Shown here piece by piece: positions 22,112 through 33,700 of a stretch of 64,000 bases of DNA. The notes below the pieces were generated by a model. It had not been told where the DNA came from and made no database searches. It worked only from the letters and a program-made list of their open reading frames with translations. Positions within the stretch are counted from its first letter, which is position 1; every line of letters begins with the position of its first letter. Origin of the DNA: Ischnura elegans. Lineage: Eukaryota; Arthropoda; Insecta; Odonata; Coenagrionidae. Where the stretch lies: NCBI RefSeq assembly GCF_921293095.1, contig NC_060252.1, positions 5,270,001-5,334,000 of the forward strand, in the 5' to 3' direction. A program made the position numbers and the translations under genes.

Positions 22112-22434
22112 TTTTATTACCTTGTGATTGACTGATGTTTGAATGTTCCCTATTTACAGATTCATCTGTTTATCAGCAATATCTGTTAAGAAAATGACTT
22201 CAGTATGTTTTCGGTGCCAAAGTGGTGTTATATTAAGACGGTTCATCTGTGGAGAAAATTATTGGAGATAATTTTTCGTGTGGCAGTGATGTTCTTTGAT
22301 AGGTGCCAGTAATGACTCAGATTGGAAGATTTTTATGTCGTGAATTGGAAACTTAGCCACAATGAATGTGCAGATAAACTTTTAAGGGACGAGGTCATCG
22401 CAATACATACATACTTAACCCTTTTATGGAGTTT
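22112..22434. other. No firm feature; possible further THAP exon
   Basis: A fair acceptor (TTCCCTATTTACAG) ends near 22160, which could lead to another exon of the THAP gene, but the frame after it is short. Confidence 0.3.
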
Positions 22435-22934
22435 CCCAGTGAGAAATGGGTGGTGGAATCCACATGGAACCCACGTGGAATCCACGTTGAGTGGTGGATA
22501 TTTGGTGGTGGTGGATATTGAGTGGTTGGACCCACGTGGAATCCACGTTGATTGCAAGTGGATTTGTGGTGATTATCATAAAATGTTAAACAGAATTTCT
22601 AATTTGTGGAACTTAACTCTCTGGTGACATTGCGTCATTTATCATCCTGAAACCACGCTAGTTATGTGAAAATGTATCGCACATTCTATTTGTATATAAT
22701 TCGTGGAAAGGCCGCCATGAGAGCACATGAAAAATCGTATACACATATATAGAAGGTTTAGATATAGAGTGGTTGAGGTTTTAATGGTTTTAGGACAGCG
22801 CCAACTGCTGTTTTAATTTTTCCACCAAATTTCCACGTGGGTTCCACGTTGATTCCACGACCAAAAACACGTGGTATCCACGTTAATTCTCCACGTGGGT
22901 TCCACGTGGATTCCACCACCCATTTCTCACTGGG
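22435..22934. mobile_element. 500-bp element with 44-bp TIRs rich in CCACGTGG
   Basis: 22435-22478 (starting CCCAGTGAGAAATGGG) is the inverted copy of 22891-22934 with a single mismatch. CCACGTGG and CACGTTG words are repeated inside both ends. It has no coding capacity. CCC ends are compatible with piggyBac, but the flanks (TTT on the left, TTAC on the right) are not a clean TTAA, so the class stays open. Confidence 0.85.
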
Positions 22935-23590
22935 TTACCACTTCCCAGTATTGAGAAGGTCACATTGTTCTCTTTATTTGTTCAATCTATATCTACACAT
23001 GTTTCAAAGGTATCTCCAAACCTGAATAAATTACTTAAATGCAGAGGGTATTTACTTCTTTTAATTTTGAACCAAACCTTTAATAAGATAGAAATAATGA
23101 ATTTATTTTTAGTATAACTCTCTTCCATTACCTAATTGAGAAATTTGTACTATTCCTCTGTTGTGACAAATATTTAGGTAATGTATCGTGTCATTTACGT
23201 AAACATCACCTTACCGTGATGAGAATCCGTTCGCTTATGTCGTAGATAATCTCCAGTATCTATTCCATTGCTTCAAGGCGTACTTTGCAGTTACAAGTTC
23301 GTAGCCTAAGGTAGAGACATACCGGCATATAATTCGCAATATTAATGTACAGGAGTGTTAGAATCCCTGCGTAAGCTCATACAGTTTACAATAAAGAATG
23401 GTTATTTAATTTAAAATAATAAGATTTGGCTTTATATCTCTGGAATCCAACATATTCTCCACAGATCTTTCCTTAATTTACACGGGTTTCAATGCCCTAA
23501 CGACGTCTGCCAGGGTTAAGGACAGGTGCTGCCATTAGTTCCGACTTTCACCGCGGCCTCAAAAACATGCCACTTTTTTCTCGGGAGTAA
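22935..23590. other. No recognised gene
   Basis: Ordinary AT-rich DNA that forms the left flank of the large inverted repeat. The 5-bp target word CAGCG follows at 23591-23595. Confidence 0.4.
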
Positions 23591-23595
23591 CAGCG

Positions 23596-26500
23596 CACAG
23601 TGGGCTAGAATCGAAAAAAGCTGGCCAAAACCTCAAAATCGATTTTTTTGAGCTAGGAAATTCAAACTTCGCATACACATTCTCAAATAAATTGTGCATA
23701 ACTACCCAGATTATTTTGGTCCTGTGTTTTCACTTTAACAATATATCTGAGGTCAAAGTTGAGCAAATTTAGCGAAAAACGACCACCCTCGATTTTTTCT
23801 GAAAATTGCCGATTTATCCTCGTGCAGTGGTTTTATAAATAGTTTTATCGACAAAACTGTTGTACCATCTTAATTGACACTTCTTATTCTTTCATTTGAA
23901 GGGTTTTTAAAGATTTGTTTCATCAATAACCATAGATACATAACAAAATGGCGGAGCCTGTTTTCAACCCATTTTTTTACATAAACGTAGAAAAAAAGTA
24001 GACATTGTCACCGGCTTACACTAAGTAACTTATATCATGTCGTTCTTTGAAGCTTCTATATTTTGAATCTAAAGTCAAACCTTGCACCAATTTGCAACCC
24101 CGAATTTTAAATAGTTTTTTCGAACGCACGGACGACTCCGGTTCTGGCCGGTAGCGGCGGAGAGTACGGCGACGCGGCAAGCGGGGTGATGCAATAAGGT
24201 CTCATTCACTTTTATATGTGGATAACAGACATATTAGTGACAGAAAATAATCACCAGAAATTAAAATTTATAAATATTGCTACGAATGACTCTCATTATG
24301 CAATCGCTGGGCACTGCAAGAGGTGCACTGAAAGGTTTCCTTCTTTGAGTGCATTCCATGGAAAATGGACTTAAATCGCGTGCTTAAAGTGTGGAAACGG
24401 ACTCTTTTACTAACTAATAAACGTTTTAACATTAACAGATAATATATTCCTTAAACGTGATGGAAAATGGCTCAATACAGTACTTCATTTTGCCGAATTT
24501 TTCCAAATCAAGTACTGTCTTGGTGCTTGAAGAGTTCATTATTCTTATCCAGTAAGGTTATTTAATTTATATTCTTGATTTAAAGCAATTAATAACTATT
24601 CCTTATGCAGCACAATTTACATGTTGCTCTAGTTTAGCCAGTGCAGATGGACGTCAATTCATTTTTTCAGGGTTGTATCGAGAGAACGACTAGGAGGAAA
24701 ACGAATGCAAAAGGAAGATACAGTGACCATCCTCTGAGGCAAGAAGAACTCTTGCTAAGTGGATAAAATGCAACCCCGAGTATTATGTTATGTCAGATTA
24801 AGAGGCCCTCTCACTAAGTAATTGTGTCCATGCAGCTCACAAAATTTCGGTGCAAGGGTCTTCGAAAATCTGAAATGCCAGGGATATAATATTAACCCCA
24901 GCGATGAGAGAGTGACGCGAGTATATGACTTCATTTACCCGAGTGAAATTATTGTAGCAGAGGTTATATAAGAAGTTTCCAAAAATGGTTCTGCATCTTT
25001 CTGCGACTCGAATCTTAACGTACATTTCCACAGATCCAAGTTTCGCGTCGCATATAAAGTGCACTTAAATTTGCAAACACGGCTTTGACAGCAGTTAGGA
25101 CATGCGCAATATAATCACACGTGGGAACGAGGGCCTATGTCTCATGAATTATTGCTCGTGAGCACCTTTGTGCATTCTTGTTTAAGTAAAAAATGCTGTT
25201 CCTTAGGCCAAGCATGAAACAGGCACGAGTATTCAAAAGTCATCACAATTATTCTAGATTTCCTCTCCAAATAATTTAATTTTCTCTCTCTCACACTGAC
25301 GCTTTAAATACAATTATGGTATGCCACCAACCGTACATAAGGTCTTCATTCAAGGAGCTGACATTGCAAAAGAGTCCATTCTTAATTGCGACAACTGACA
25401 GGGGAAGCGATATAGGCACGGTATAAGGACATGAGAAAGTTCCGTGAACGGTTGACTAGAAAAATGACACGAGTGGCCACAAATAGGGATTTACTCCGAA
25501 GACAACTCCTAATGTCATAACTGATAATGATAAAAATTACGCCAATTAAACTGGAAGATACACACAGCTTGCCGAAAAATGTAATGGATCTGTTTTTGAA
25601 AAAGGAAAACAATGCTTTAGCTCAGACAGTGAAAGTGAAAACAACACACAAAAAGACACAGAAAACATTTTTCGGCAAGCTGTGTGTTTCTTCCAGTTTA
25701 ATTGGCGTAATTTTTATCATTATCAGTTATGACATTAGGAGTTGTCTTCGGAGTAAATCCCTATTTGTGGCCACTCGTGTCATTTTTCTAGTCAACCGTT
25801 CACGGAACTTTCTCATGTCCTTATACCGTGCCTATATCGCTTCCCCTGTCAGTTGTCGCAATTAAGAATGGACTCTTTTGCAATGTCAGCTCCTTGAATG
25901 AAGACCTTATGTACGGTTGGTGGCATACCATAATTGTATTTAAAGCGTCAGTGTGAGAGAGAGAAAATTAAATTATTTGGAGAGGAAATCTAGAATAATT
26001 GTGATGACTTTTGAATACTCGTGCCTGTTTCATGCTTGGCCTAAGGAACAGCATTTTTTACTTAAACAAGAATGCACAAAGGTGCTCACGAGCAATAATT
26101 CATGAGACATAGGCCCTCGTTCCCACGTGTGATTATATTGCGCATGTCCTAACTGCTGTCAAAGCCGTGTTTGCAAATTTAAGTGCACTTTATATGCGAC
26201 GCGAAACTTGGATCTGTGGAAATGTACGTTAAGATTCGAGTCGCAGAAAGATGCAGAACCATTTTTGGAAACTTCTTATATAACCTCTGCTACAATAATT
26301 TCACTCGGGTAAATGAAGTCATATACTCGCGTCACTCTCTCATCGCTGGGGTTAATATTATATCCCTGGCATTTCAGATTTTCGAAGACCCTTGCACCGA
26401 AATTTTGTGAGCTGCATGGACACAATTACTTAGTGAGAGGGCCTCTTAATCTGACATAACATAATACTCGGGGTTGCATTTTATCCACTTAGCAAGAGTT

Positions 26501-27651
26501 CTTCTTGCCTCAGAGGATGGTCACTGTATCTTCCTTTTGCATTCGTTTTCCTCCTAGTCGTTCTCTCGATACAACCCTGAAAAAATGAATTGACGTCCAT
26601 CTGCACTGGCTAAACTAGAGCAACATGTAAATTGTGCTGCATAAGGAATAGTTATTAATTGCTTTAAATCAAGAATATAAATTAAATAACCTTACTGGAT
26701 AAGAATAATGAACTCTTCAAGCACCAAGACAGTACTTGATTTGGAAAAATTCGGCAAAATGAAGTACTGTATTGAGCCATTTTCCATCACGTTTAAGGAA
26801 TATATTATCTGTTAATGTTAAAACGTTTATTAGTTAGTAAAAGAGTCCGTTTCCACACTTTAAGCACGCGATTTAAGTCCATTTTCCATGGAATGCACTC
26901 AAAGAAGGAAACCTTTCAGTGCACCTCTTGCAGTGCCCAGCGATTGCATAATGAGAGTCATTCGTAGCAATATTTATAAATTTTAATTTCTGGTGATTAT
27001 TTTCTGTCACTAATATGTCTGTTATCCACATATAAAAGTGAATGAGACCTTATTGCATCACCCCGCTTGCCGCGTCGCCGTACTCTCCGCCGCTACCGGC
27101 CAGAACCGGAGTCGTCCGTGCGTTCGAAAAAACTATTTAAAATTCGGGGTTGCAAATTGGTGCAAGGTTTGACTTTAGATTCACAATATAGAAGCTTCAA
27201 AGAACGACATGATATAAGTTACTTAGTGTAAGCCGGTGACAATGTCTACTTTTTTTCTACGTTTATGTAAAAAAATGGGTTGAAAACAGGCTCCGCCATT
27301 TTGTTATGTATCTATGGTTATTGATGAAACAAATCTTTAAAAACCCTTCAAATGAAAGAATAAGAAGTGTCAATTAAGATGGTACAACAGTTTTGTCGAT
27401 AAAACTATTTATAAAACCACTGCACGAGGATAAATCGGCAATTTTCAGAAAAAATCGAGGGTGGTCGTTTTTCGCTAAATTTGCTCAACTTTGACCTCAG
27501 ATATATTGTTAAAGTGAAAACACAGGACCAAAATAATCTGGGTAGTTATGCACAATTTATTTGAGAATGTGTATGCGAAGTTTGAATTTCCTAGCTCAAA
27601 AAAATCGATTTTGAGGTTTTGGCCAGCTTTTTTCGATTCTAGCCCACTGTG
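23596..27651. mobile_element. 4.06-kb fold-back element with Transib-like termini
   Basis: The left arm (23596-25582) and right arm (25665-27651) are reverse complements over 1987 bp without net gaps: every paired landmark that I checked sums to 51247. I found only scattered mismatches (for example near 24074 and at the inner edge). The element starts CACAGTGGGCTAG and ends CTAGCCCACTGTG. CAGCG is duplicated at 23591-23595 and 27652-27656. CAC-A/T-A/G-TG termini with a 5-bp GC-rich target duplication are the known signature of Transib transposons, the group related to RAG1. No transposase is seen; the longest frame per arm is about 75 codons. It is best read as a non-autonomous fold-back member of Transib or a related group. 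Confidence 0.8.
25583..25664 (+). other. 82-bp unique centre of the fold-back element
   Basis: This is the only non-duplicated part of the element. It is A-rich (AAAGACACAGAAAA and similar) and lies inside a 112-codon frame at 25527-25865 that simply runs through the hairpin turn. No motif is recognised. Confidence 0.8.
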
Positions 27652-27656
27652 CAGCG

Positions 27657-28040
27657 GCTTGATCCAAGACATCGCTCCTCAAAAACAACCAACGGAGAAC
27701 GATGAGGTGAAGGGGGGGCATCGGGAAGGGAAGGAGGCATTGGAAGGGGGGGTGAGGAGAGAGGGAAGACGATAGTTGGCAAACGAAGGGATGACGTCAA
27801 GCGAAGAATGCCGATGTCTTCCGAACACCTCCGATCGTCTCTTGGTCGCACCCAGGGGAGGTCTGGGATGAGTCGGGGCCCTCGGCTGGGATGACGGGGC
27901 CCTGCTTACCGGCTATTCGGGGGCCCAACCCCTGAAAAGGTTTGGAATGCATGCCGCGAAACGGATTTTGACTCTATTCTGGCTCTTAAAAACTAAATAA
28001 AGGTTAATAAAAAAGGAATTTTAAAAAATAATTCTAAAAT
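27657..28040. other. No recognised gene; GA-rich patch
   Basis: 27700-27780 is GA-rich and gives spurious open frames on both strands. Near 27860-27930 GGGGCCCTCGG-like words recall the ends of the dispersed repeat at 28041-28670. Confidence 0.35.
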
Positions 28041-28670
28041 TTAATAATGTATTATGGTTCTATTATCTATTAAGTGAATTGGTCCTTGAAACTGCACCAG
28101 TGGCGCCAACTCCATGGGGTTTGAGGGGGCCCGAGCCCCCTCAAAAATTCGTTATGGGTGCAGGAAAAAAATGTGTCAGGTTTTTCGATTTTCCCTGGAG
28201 TGCCCAGATATCGAGATTCGAGTTATCAGGGTTATAATTTTGATCATATGGCGCTTCTAAAATTCTTAAAATACTTAAAACTCACTACTTATAAAATTTC
28301 CCGGGGCAAGATCCCCGATTTGGCCCCCCCAATAACTTTTGTAAGCCGGCATCCCTGAACTGCACTAAAATATAAAAGACCTCTAAAATAATTTTTTCGA
28401 ATGACCCTTTCCATATAGTATCAGGTTTTCTTTTATCTTCTAACACCATAACTTAATTTTTTACGTAATATTATTACGCTATGTTTTACATAGAGCAACT
28501 ACTTAATGAAAACGTTAAATTTTATAATTGCAAAAAGGTTATCTGAGCCTTTTTTATTACACCATTCATATACGCTTCTACATAGACGCGAGCGTTGTGG
28601 GGGCCCCTGAGGCCCCCCGGGCCCTCGGCGGATGCCAATCAGCCGACCTGGCCACACCGACCCTGACCGC
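28041..28670 (-). repeat. Dispersed repeat, same family as 55340-55680
   Basis: Its reverse complement matches 55340-55680: GGCTGATTGGCATCCGCCGA, CGCTCGCGTC, AATAAAAAAGGCTCAGAT and GTGCAGTTTCAAGG appear in the same order. The copy here is interrupted by a hAT MITE at 28098-28357. Confidence 0.7.
28098..28357. mobile_element. hAT-type MITE, 260 bp, nested, perfect target duplication
   Basis: It begins CAGTGGCGCCAACTCC and ends GCCGGCATCCCTG. AACTGCAC lies at both 28090-28097 and 28358-28365. Removing it restores continuity of the host repeat, whose copy near 55600 has no insertion at the equivalent place. Confidence 0.9.
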
Positions 28671-28685
28671 ACTCATGAGCTATAA

Positions 28686-29338
28686 TAGGGTGGTTTCCTA
28701 TTATTTTTTTATTGCCTAAATCGAAAGATTATTACTCCTGGAGTACGTATTTCGCGCTTTTAGATTTTTAAATGACGATATCTATTTTTCGCGATTAAAT
28801 GAAAAGTGAAAATTTTCAAGCGCGCAAAAACGCGACGCGTAAGTAGGAAAGTCCGTGCGACGCATTTCTGGTTCCCCCTCTCTCCTTGTGAAGTGACCTT
28901 GATCGAGGCTCTGAGCGCTGATAGGGCGCAGGATGCTAGCGGATAGCTGAGTACCTTGCTGAATGGTAGCGCTTGGCTTAAAAAAGGTTTATTAATACCT
29001 TATCAAACGAAGGAAACTTTCCGAACTTAGGTATTTTTAATGTGTGATTATTAAGAGATGTTTCCCTGAGCTCTGTGCCTCACGCATGCATTAGTGATCT
29101 CGGACAATGTAAAACTCCTATCTACTCGTATAGAAACTAGGTCCCTTTGACGGCACGTGGAGTGGAATCGCATCGGCGCCAATCTGGACTTTTTCAAATA
29201 AGGTTAAAATTGACCATTGCCATTCGTCTAAACCGGGATTTCTAAAACCAAATAATTTTTGTATTATGAATACACTAATGGTGGGTAACGAATCGCAATC
29301 AATGCATTTCGTTTTGTTTGATGAAGGAAACTACCCTA
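28686..29338. mobile_element. TA-target MITE, copy B (653 bp)
   Basis: Ends TA-GGGTGGTTTCC and GGAAACTACCC-TA, with the same interior blocks as the copies at 14101 and 45972. It is somewhat closer to the 45972 copy in the segment with GTGTGATTATTAAGAGATG. Confidence 0.85.
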
Positions 29339-30159
29339 TTGCTCCCTCTTCAGCAACTCCCATCGCTTCGGCCAAACTTCAAGTCCCTGTAACATTGCAT
29401 GCATCAGCGGAGGATCCTTGTGCGGTGGAAATTATAGCTCATCTATCACTAATACTCAAGCGGATTGATTCTCTCGCATAAAATTCAGGGCTCTGAGGGC
29501 AGCAGTTCCTTTCCCTCGCACTTCGAAAACTTTTTAACCCGTCTGGATGCCCCTAAAAAGCATTCTTGAAGATCGAGGTGGCGGAGAGTAAAAAAACTGC
29601 CCCTCCCACCTTGAATATATAAAATTCTCACGCCTATGGCTAAGTCTGGGCTGAGCTCTACCCTCACCTACCCAAACCAAACTTCGGGTGCAATATCTAA
29701 GGGTGGGTGTAATTTTTTTATTAGAAATGCAATGAAGTTTGATTGACGTAAACAACTAAACCTAACCTTGCATTACTTTGCTCCTCCCTAAAGATATATT
29801 CCACGTAGGATGATAGCGACGATACCGCAAGGAGGGGAGGGGGCGGAGGAACGATGCATGAAATGCATTCCTCCCCCTCCCTCCCTTCCCTCATCACGCA
29901 TGCAACTGCAGTCATCCCCATCTGCTGGAAGGGGGAGCGCTCGATGCAAGGCTCTCTTAGGAATCACTCAGTCAAATGGGACCCGGGCAAAGACGCTCGA
30001 AAGTGCGAGGCGAATACTGCGACGCAAAAGCGTCCAAGTTGCTTGCTATCACTGAGTGCGATAGACCACGACGAATTCCGCTAGCAAGGAAGTCGGTCAC
30101 GGAGAGCAATTTCCCCGCTTCCCCAAACTCCCGGTATTAGTTGCACGTAAGCCCCTTCC
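29339..30159. other. No recognised gene
   Basis: At 29830-29895 a purine-rich then pyrimidine-rich stretch (GGAGGGGAGGGGGCGG, then CCTCCCCCTCCCTCCC) can form a loose hairpin. Overlapping open frames on both strands here reflect composition. Confidence 0.35.
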
Positions 30160-30463
30160 AGCCTTAATTCCTAGCTGCGCCCCTGGCTTCCGGCACAACT
30201 AAAGCTGGGGTGTCTGGGGGTGTGGCCTACCTGTCAGGGTAAGCGGAAGATGCGAGAGGGCCCTCCGCCAGAAAAAAATTAAGATAAATGGTCAAAATGG
30301 TGAGTTTTACGGCTTTCGTTGGGATATTTTATCAATCCTTACACTATTCTATAAGTATTGTTAATCCAAATAAATGAAATGCATTAAATTTAAAAAATTG
30401 ACTAAGTTCTGGGGAGTGGGGTGGGGGTTTATCCCGCAAACCCCCCCTCGCTGCGACACTGCT
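30160..30463. mobile_element. hAT-type MITE of the GCGCAGC family, left end rearranged
   Basis: The right end CCCCTCGCTGCGACACTG matches the family at 18575 and 32421. At the left, the terminal block appears in the wrong orientation: CCTTAATTCCTAGCTGCGCC is the reverse complement of the normal opening, and the normal interior (GGCACAACTAAAGCTGGGG) follows. This looks like a local inversion of the left TIR, or two abutting copies. Confidence 0.65.
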
Positions 30464-31505
30464 TGTTTCCAGCTATAATTTTCATTATCGCTTTTTTTTC
30501 TGGCTTGAAATAATAAATATCACTGTGTTATATAGACTCCTTGCTTATATATACACTGCAACTACAGCAACAGAATATAAACTTTCGAAATTTAAAACAA
30601 AAAAGAAAAACAACTCCAACTGTGTCGCGCAAAAAGTATTCGGACAAATGAACTTTTATATTAAATTAAGTCGATGGGTCCGGGGATGGAAAATCCATCC
30701 TTCTTTTTCCACCAATTGGCAACGTCCCTGAAACCATCGCTGACATCGTCTATTCAGCCAATCAGAACGCACGGCTGCTAAAAGCCATTTAAAAAATTCA
30801 TTTTGGATTTTAACAGAATGAGAGTTTTAAATACAGGAGGCGACGGAAGAAGCGATGGAAACAGAGACATCGGAATGATCGTGTGAATCAAAATAAGATG
30901 GGCCAATGATCGATCATATATTTGGTCCATTTAAAGTAGGGTGGTCCTTATTTTAAAAGGTTTTCTAATTTCTTTTTAAACCCTAGCCTTGTCCCATTTG
31001 GCTAGAAAATAATTCGTGTGAAAATTTATTGCATGAAGATCACAGGAAATCGTGATCCCAGTGCAAGTTTCGAACTTCAGGCATTCCGAGGGCTTCCGAG
31101 TCCCTATCGTAGGATATTTTTCTTTGAAAACACCAGCTCGACCCGAAAGAGGTAAACAAACGTCCGCCATTAAGTTGTCGGAGTCGCAAAGGCATGTTAT
31201 CCGGCCGTGGTGTCACACCGACCGGTGGCCAATCGTAATCGCTAGGGGGCGGTGTACGCCCTTCCGGACGTAACGACACCGCAGGCGGAGTCTCACCGCA
31301 TGCTGTGAGCCGTTCGTAATAAGCCCCTTGAAGTGTTATCATTCGCGATCATGATGAATGAGAATGTGATAAAATTCTTCGCACTGAACACAATTCATGC
31401 CTAGGATCTCAACTAACACGTTATGGTCAAATTATATCAATGTAAAAAAGCTTGCTAATAAAGCGAGCGTTCTTACGCAACTGCAGTAGATATTGATTTT
31501 TAGTA
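30464..31505. other. No recognised gene; CpG-rich patch
   Basis: 31150-31340 is CpG-rich and carries overlapping open frames of 73-100 codons on both strands without a recognised domain. It could be a promoter region or an unrecognised repeat. Confidence 0.35.
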
Positions 31506-31513
31506 CCTACGTA

Positions 31514-31756
31514 CAGTGGCGTAGCCGGGATAGTTTCATTATATTTCGGGGGTCCGGACCCCAATCCCGAAATATCATAATTTACAAAATATTTCTTAAA
31601 CAAATGAAGTATATTCGAAAGTATGAAAAATGTTAAAATTTAAAAATGTACTATGAAAAGTGTTAAAATTAGTTTAAAACCCATTAATAATAGCACCCTG
31701 TTTTTTTTCCTCTCTGGTTTTGGACCCCCCGAACGAAATTCCTAGCTACGCCACTG
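31514..31756. mobile_element. hAT-type MITE, 243 bp
   Basis: Opens CAGTGGCGTAGCCGGG and closes CCTAGCTACGCCACTG. Flanks CCTACGTA (31506-31513) and CCAGCGTA (31757-31764) match at six of eight positions. It belongs to the same family as 13168 and 15014. Confidence 0.85.
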
Positions 31757-31764
31757 CCAGCGTA

Positions 31765-32412
31765 GTATTCAGTGAGCATTATATATTCCTCTTAAGCTTA
31801 GAAAGGGAAAATGCAGTCACACCTTATTTAAAATTCAAAACTTAGGTTGAGTAATTAGGTTAATTATATACATTCCTGTTCCTGTACATGGCTTTCACAA
31901 CAATCGTTTTGAATCGGTTGTTAAAGTCTATCTATGTCACGCGGGGGTTCTGTGTTCAATGCTTCACATGAACCTAAAAGTTCGATGTATTTCAATAGAA
32001 AATGTTTTTAAGAAAACGTTTATTTCAGTGCGGTATTTGTTTTGGGTATTTTTCGGACATTCCTGATGATAATGCCACTCTCGGATTTTTCTATCGTTCG
32101 TATGATTTTTTACAGCGACACGTTATACATTTCTAGTGAATCAAGTCAAGTATCTTTCATTTCTGTCGGTTTACACTGTTCCCCAATATTTTTATTATTT
32201 ATTGGTTTCAATTCCATTGCAGATGGCCACTTTTACCATTTTTAACCAGAGTCATATTTTACGCGCATTTATTTATTCATTCACTTATTTATTAGTAAGT
32301 TTTTTTTAATTCCAAAAATCTATTACATGCACAACAACCGCGTGATTGCCTGCTGATACCGATGCAATTGGTAGGGGGAGGAATTTATTCAATCAGTCGA
32401 CCTCATGGCTCG
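31765..32412. other. No recognised gene
   Basis: A 67-codon hydrophobic frame at 32042-32245 has no start context or splice support that I can defend. Confidence 0.35.
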
Positions 32413-32420
32413 ACTCCAAC

Positions 32421-32708
32421 CAAGGGCGCAGCTGGGAATTAAGACTAGGGTGGGTTTTAGGCACAAAATACTGGGGGTGTGGAATACCCGCCATGGTAAG
32501 CGGGAGGGCACTCATTTAGAAAATTTTCAAGATAAATGGTTCAAATAGTGAGTTTTACGGCTTTCTGAGGGATATTTTATCAATCCTTACACTATTCTAT
32601 TAGTAAAATTAATCCACTTAAGTGAAATGGATTAAAATGAAAAATTTCTCTGAGCTCTGGGGGGGTTTATCCCCCAAACCCCCCGCCCCCCCCCTCGCTG
32701 CGCCACTG
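32421..32708. mobile_element. hAT-type MITE, 288 bp, GCGCAGC family
   Basis: Opens CAAGGGCGCAGCTGGG and closes CTCGCTGCGCCACTG. Flanks ACTCCAAC (32413-32420) and ACTCCATC (32709-32716) match at seven of eight positions. Confidence 0.85.
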
Positions 32709-32716
32709 ACTCCATC

Positions 32717-33099
32717 AGTTACAGCGTGAACTGAAATTGGCCTGCGTGCTATCTGGTACCTCAGCTGATGTGTGATACCCGATTCAAGTGACTGATATTC
32801 TGTGAAAGATCCGTGGTCGAGGGGAAGAGGGATTGTGGCCTCACCTGGGACAGGTGCAATAAAAACCCAAAGTCAAGCGAAGTCCGTACATGATGGTGGA
32901 CTAGTTTCAGATCACCTGCATCATAGGACGATTTCCAATACTGTGAGTAATTACCTTAGTTTTTTTCGCTTACCTCCATACTTCTGTCCATTTGTACATG
33001 TATTCCAGACAATAGAACTTACATTTATTGATAACAAGGACTACTCCTTCGATCACGCTAAATTACATGCCATCATTCACACAAATATATTCACCTAAT
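32717..33099. other. No recognised gene
   Basis: A 98-codon frame at 32802-33098 has no recognised motif. Its C-terminal part runs into the start of the CATTCACAC repeat. Confidence 0.3.
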
Positions 33100-33700
33100 C
33101 ACGCAAAATCATTCACATTACAGCGTCTAATTCATTCTAAAGAACACTCATGGAACTAAATCAAATACCTTCATTCAGCCTTAGTTATATACTCTCAGGC
33201 ACAAAAAAAACATAATTTACTCTTACCAGTTAAATTCTATTTACCCTCAACCAGACTAAACTACATGCTCACACTACACTAATTTAAGTACACTCATTCA
33301 AACTGATAAATATATATGTAATGCCATCTCACTAACTTCCATTCACTCATTCACACTTTAATATACACTCTCATTCATTCTAAACTACATTTTCATCGCA
33401 CTTTTTACATGCTCGCATTCACACTAAAAAATATATTGATACAAGTAACTTAGGCACACTCATTCGCACTTAATGTAATCCCATTCACACTAATTACAAC
33501 ACACATTGCACTAAATTACATACACTAAAAATACATAATATCATCTCAATGATTTACATGCAATGATTCACAATTAATCAAATACGCTAATTTATACTGA
33601 AAAACACCCTCATTACCATAAATTAAATGCTCTAATTCGTGCTAAAAAATACAATGTCAGCTTCCTAACTTTCATACACTCATTCACACTGCATTATAAA
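33100..33700. repeat. Degenerate CATTCACAC minisatellite, left block
   Basis: The words CATTCACAC, CACTCATTC and TACATGC recur at irregular 20-40-bp spacing throughout. No unit is exact. The same motif resumes at 34930-35960. Confidence 0.7.

Noticed and set aside
22435-22934. Firm assignment of the 44-bp TIR element to piggyBac
   Set aside because: The CCC ends fit, but the flanks are TTT and TTAC and not TTAA on both sides, so I left the class open.
24837-26410. Identical 75-codon frames at 24837-25064 (-) and 26183-26410 (+)
   Set aside because: They are the same sequence seen on the two arms of the inverted repeat. No known domain and no support for a duplicated gene.
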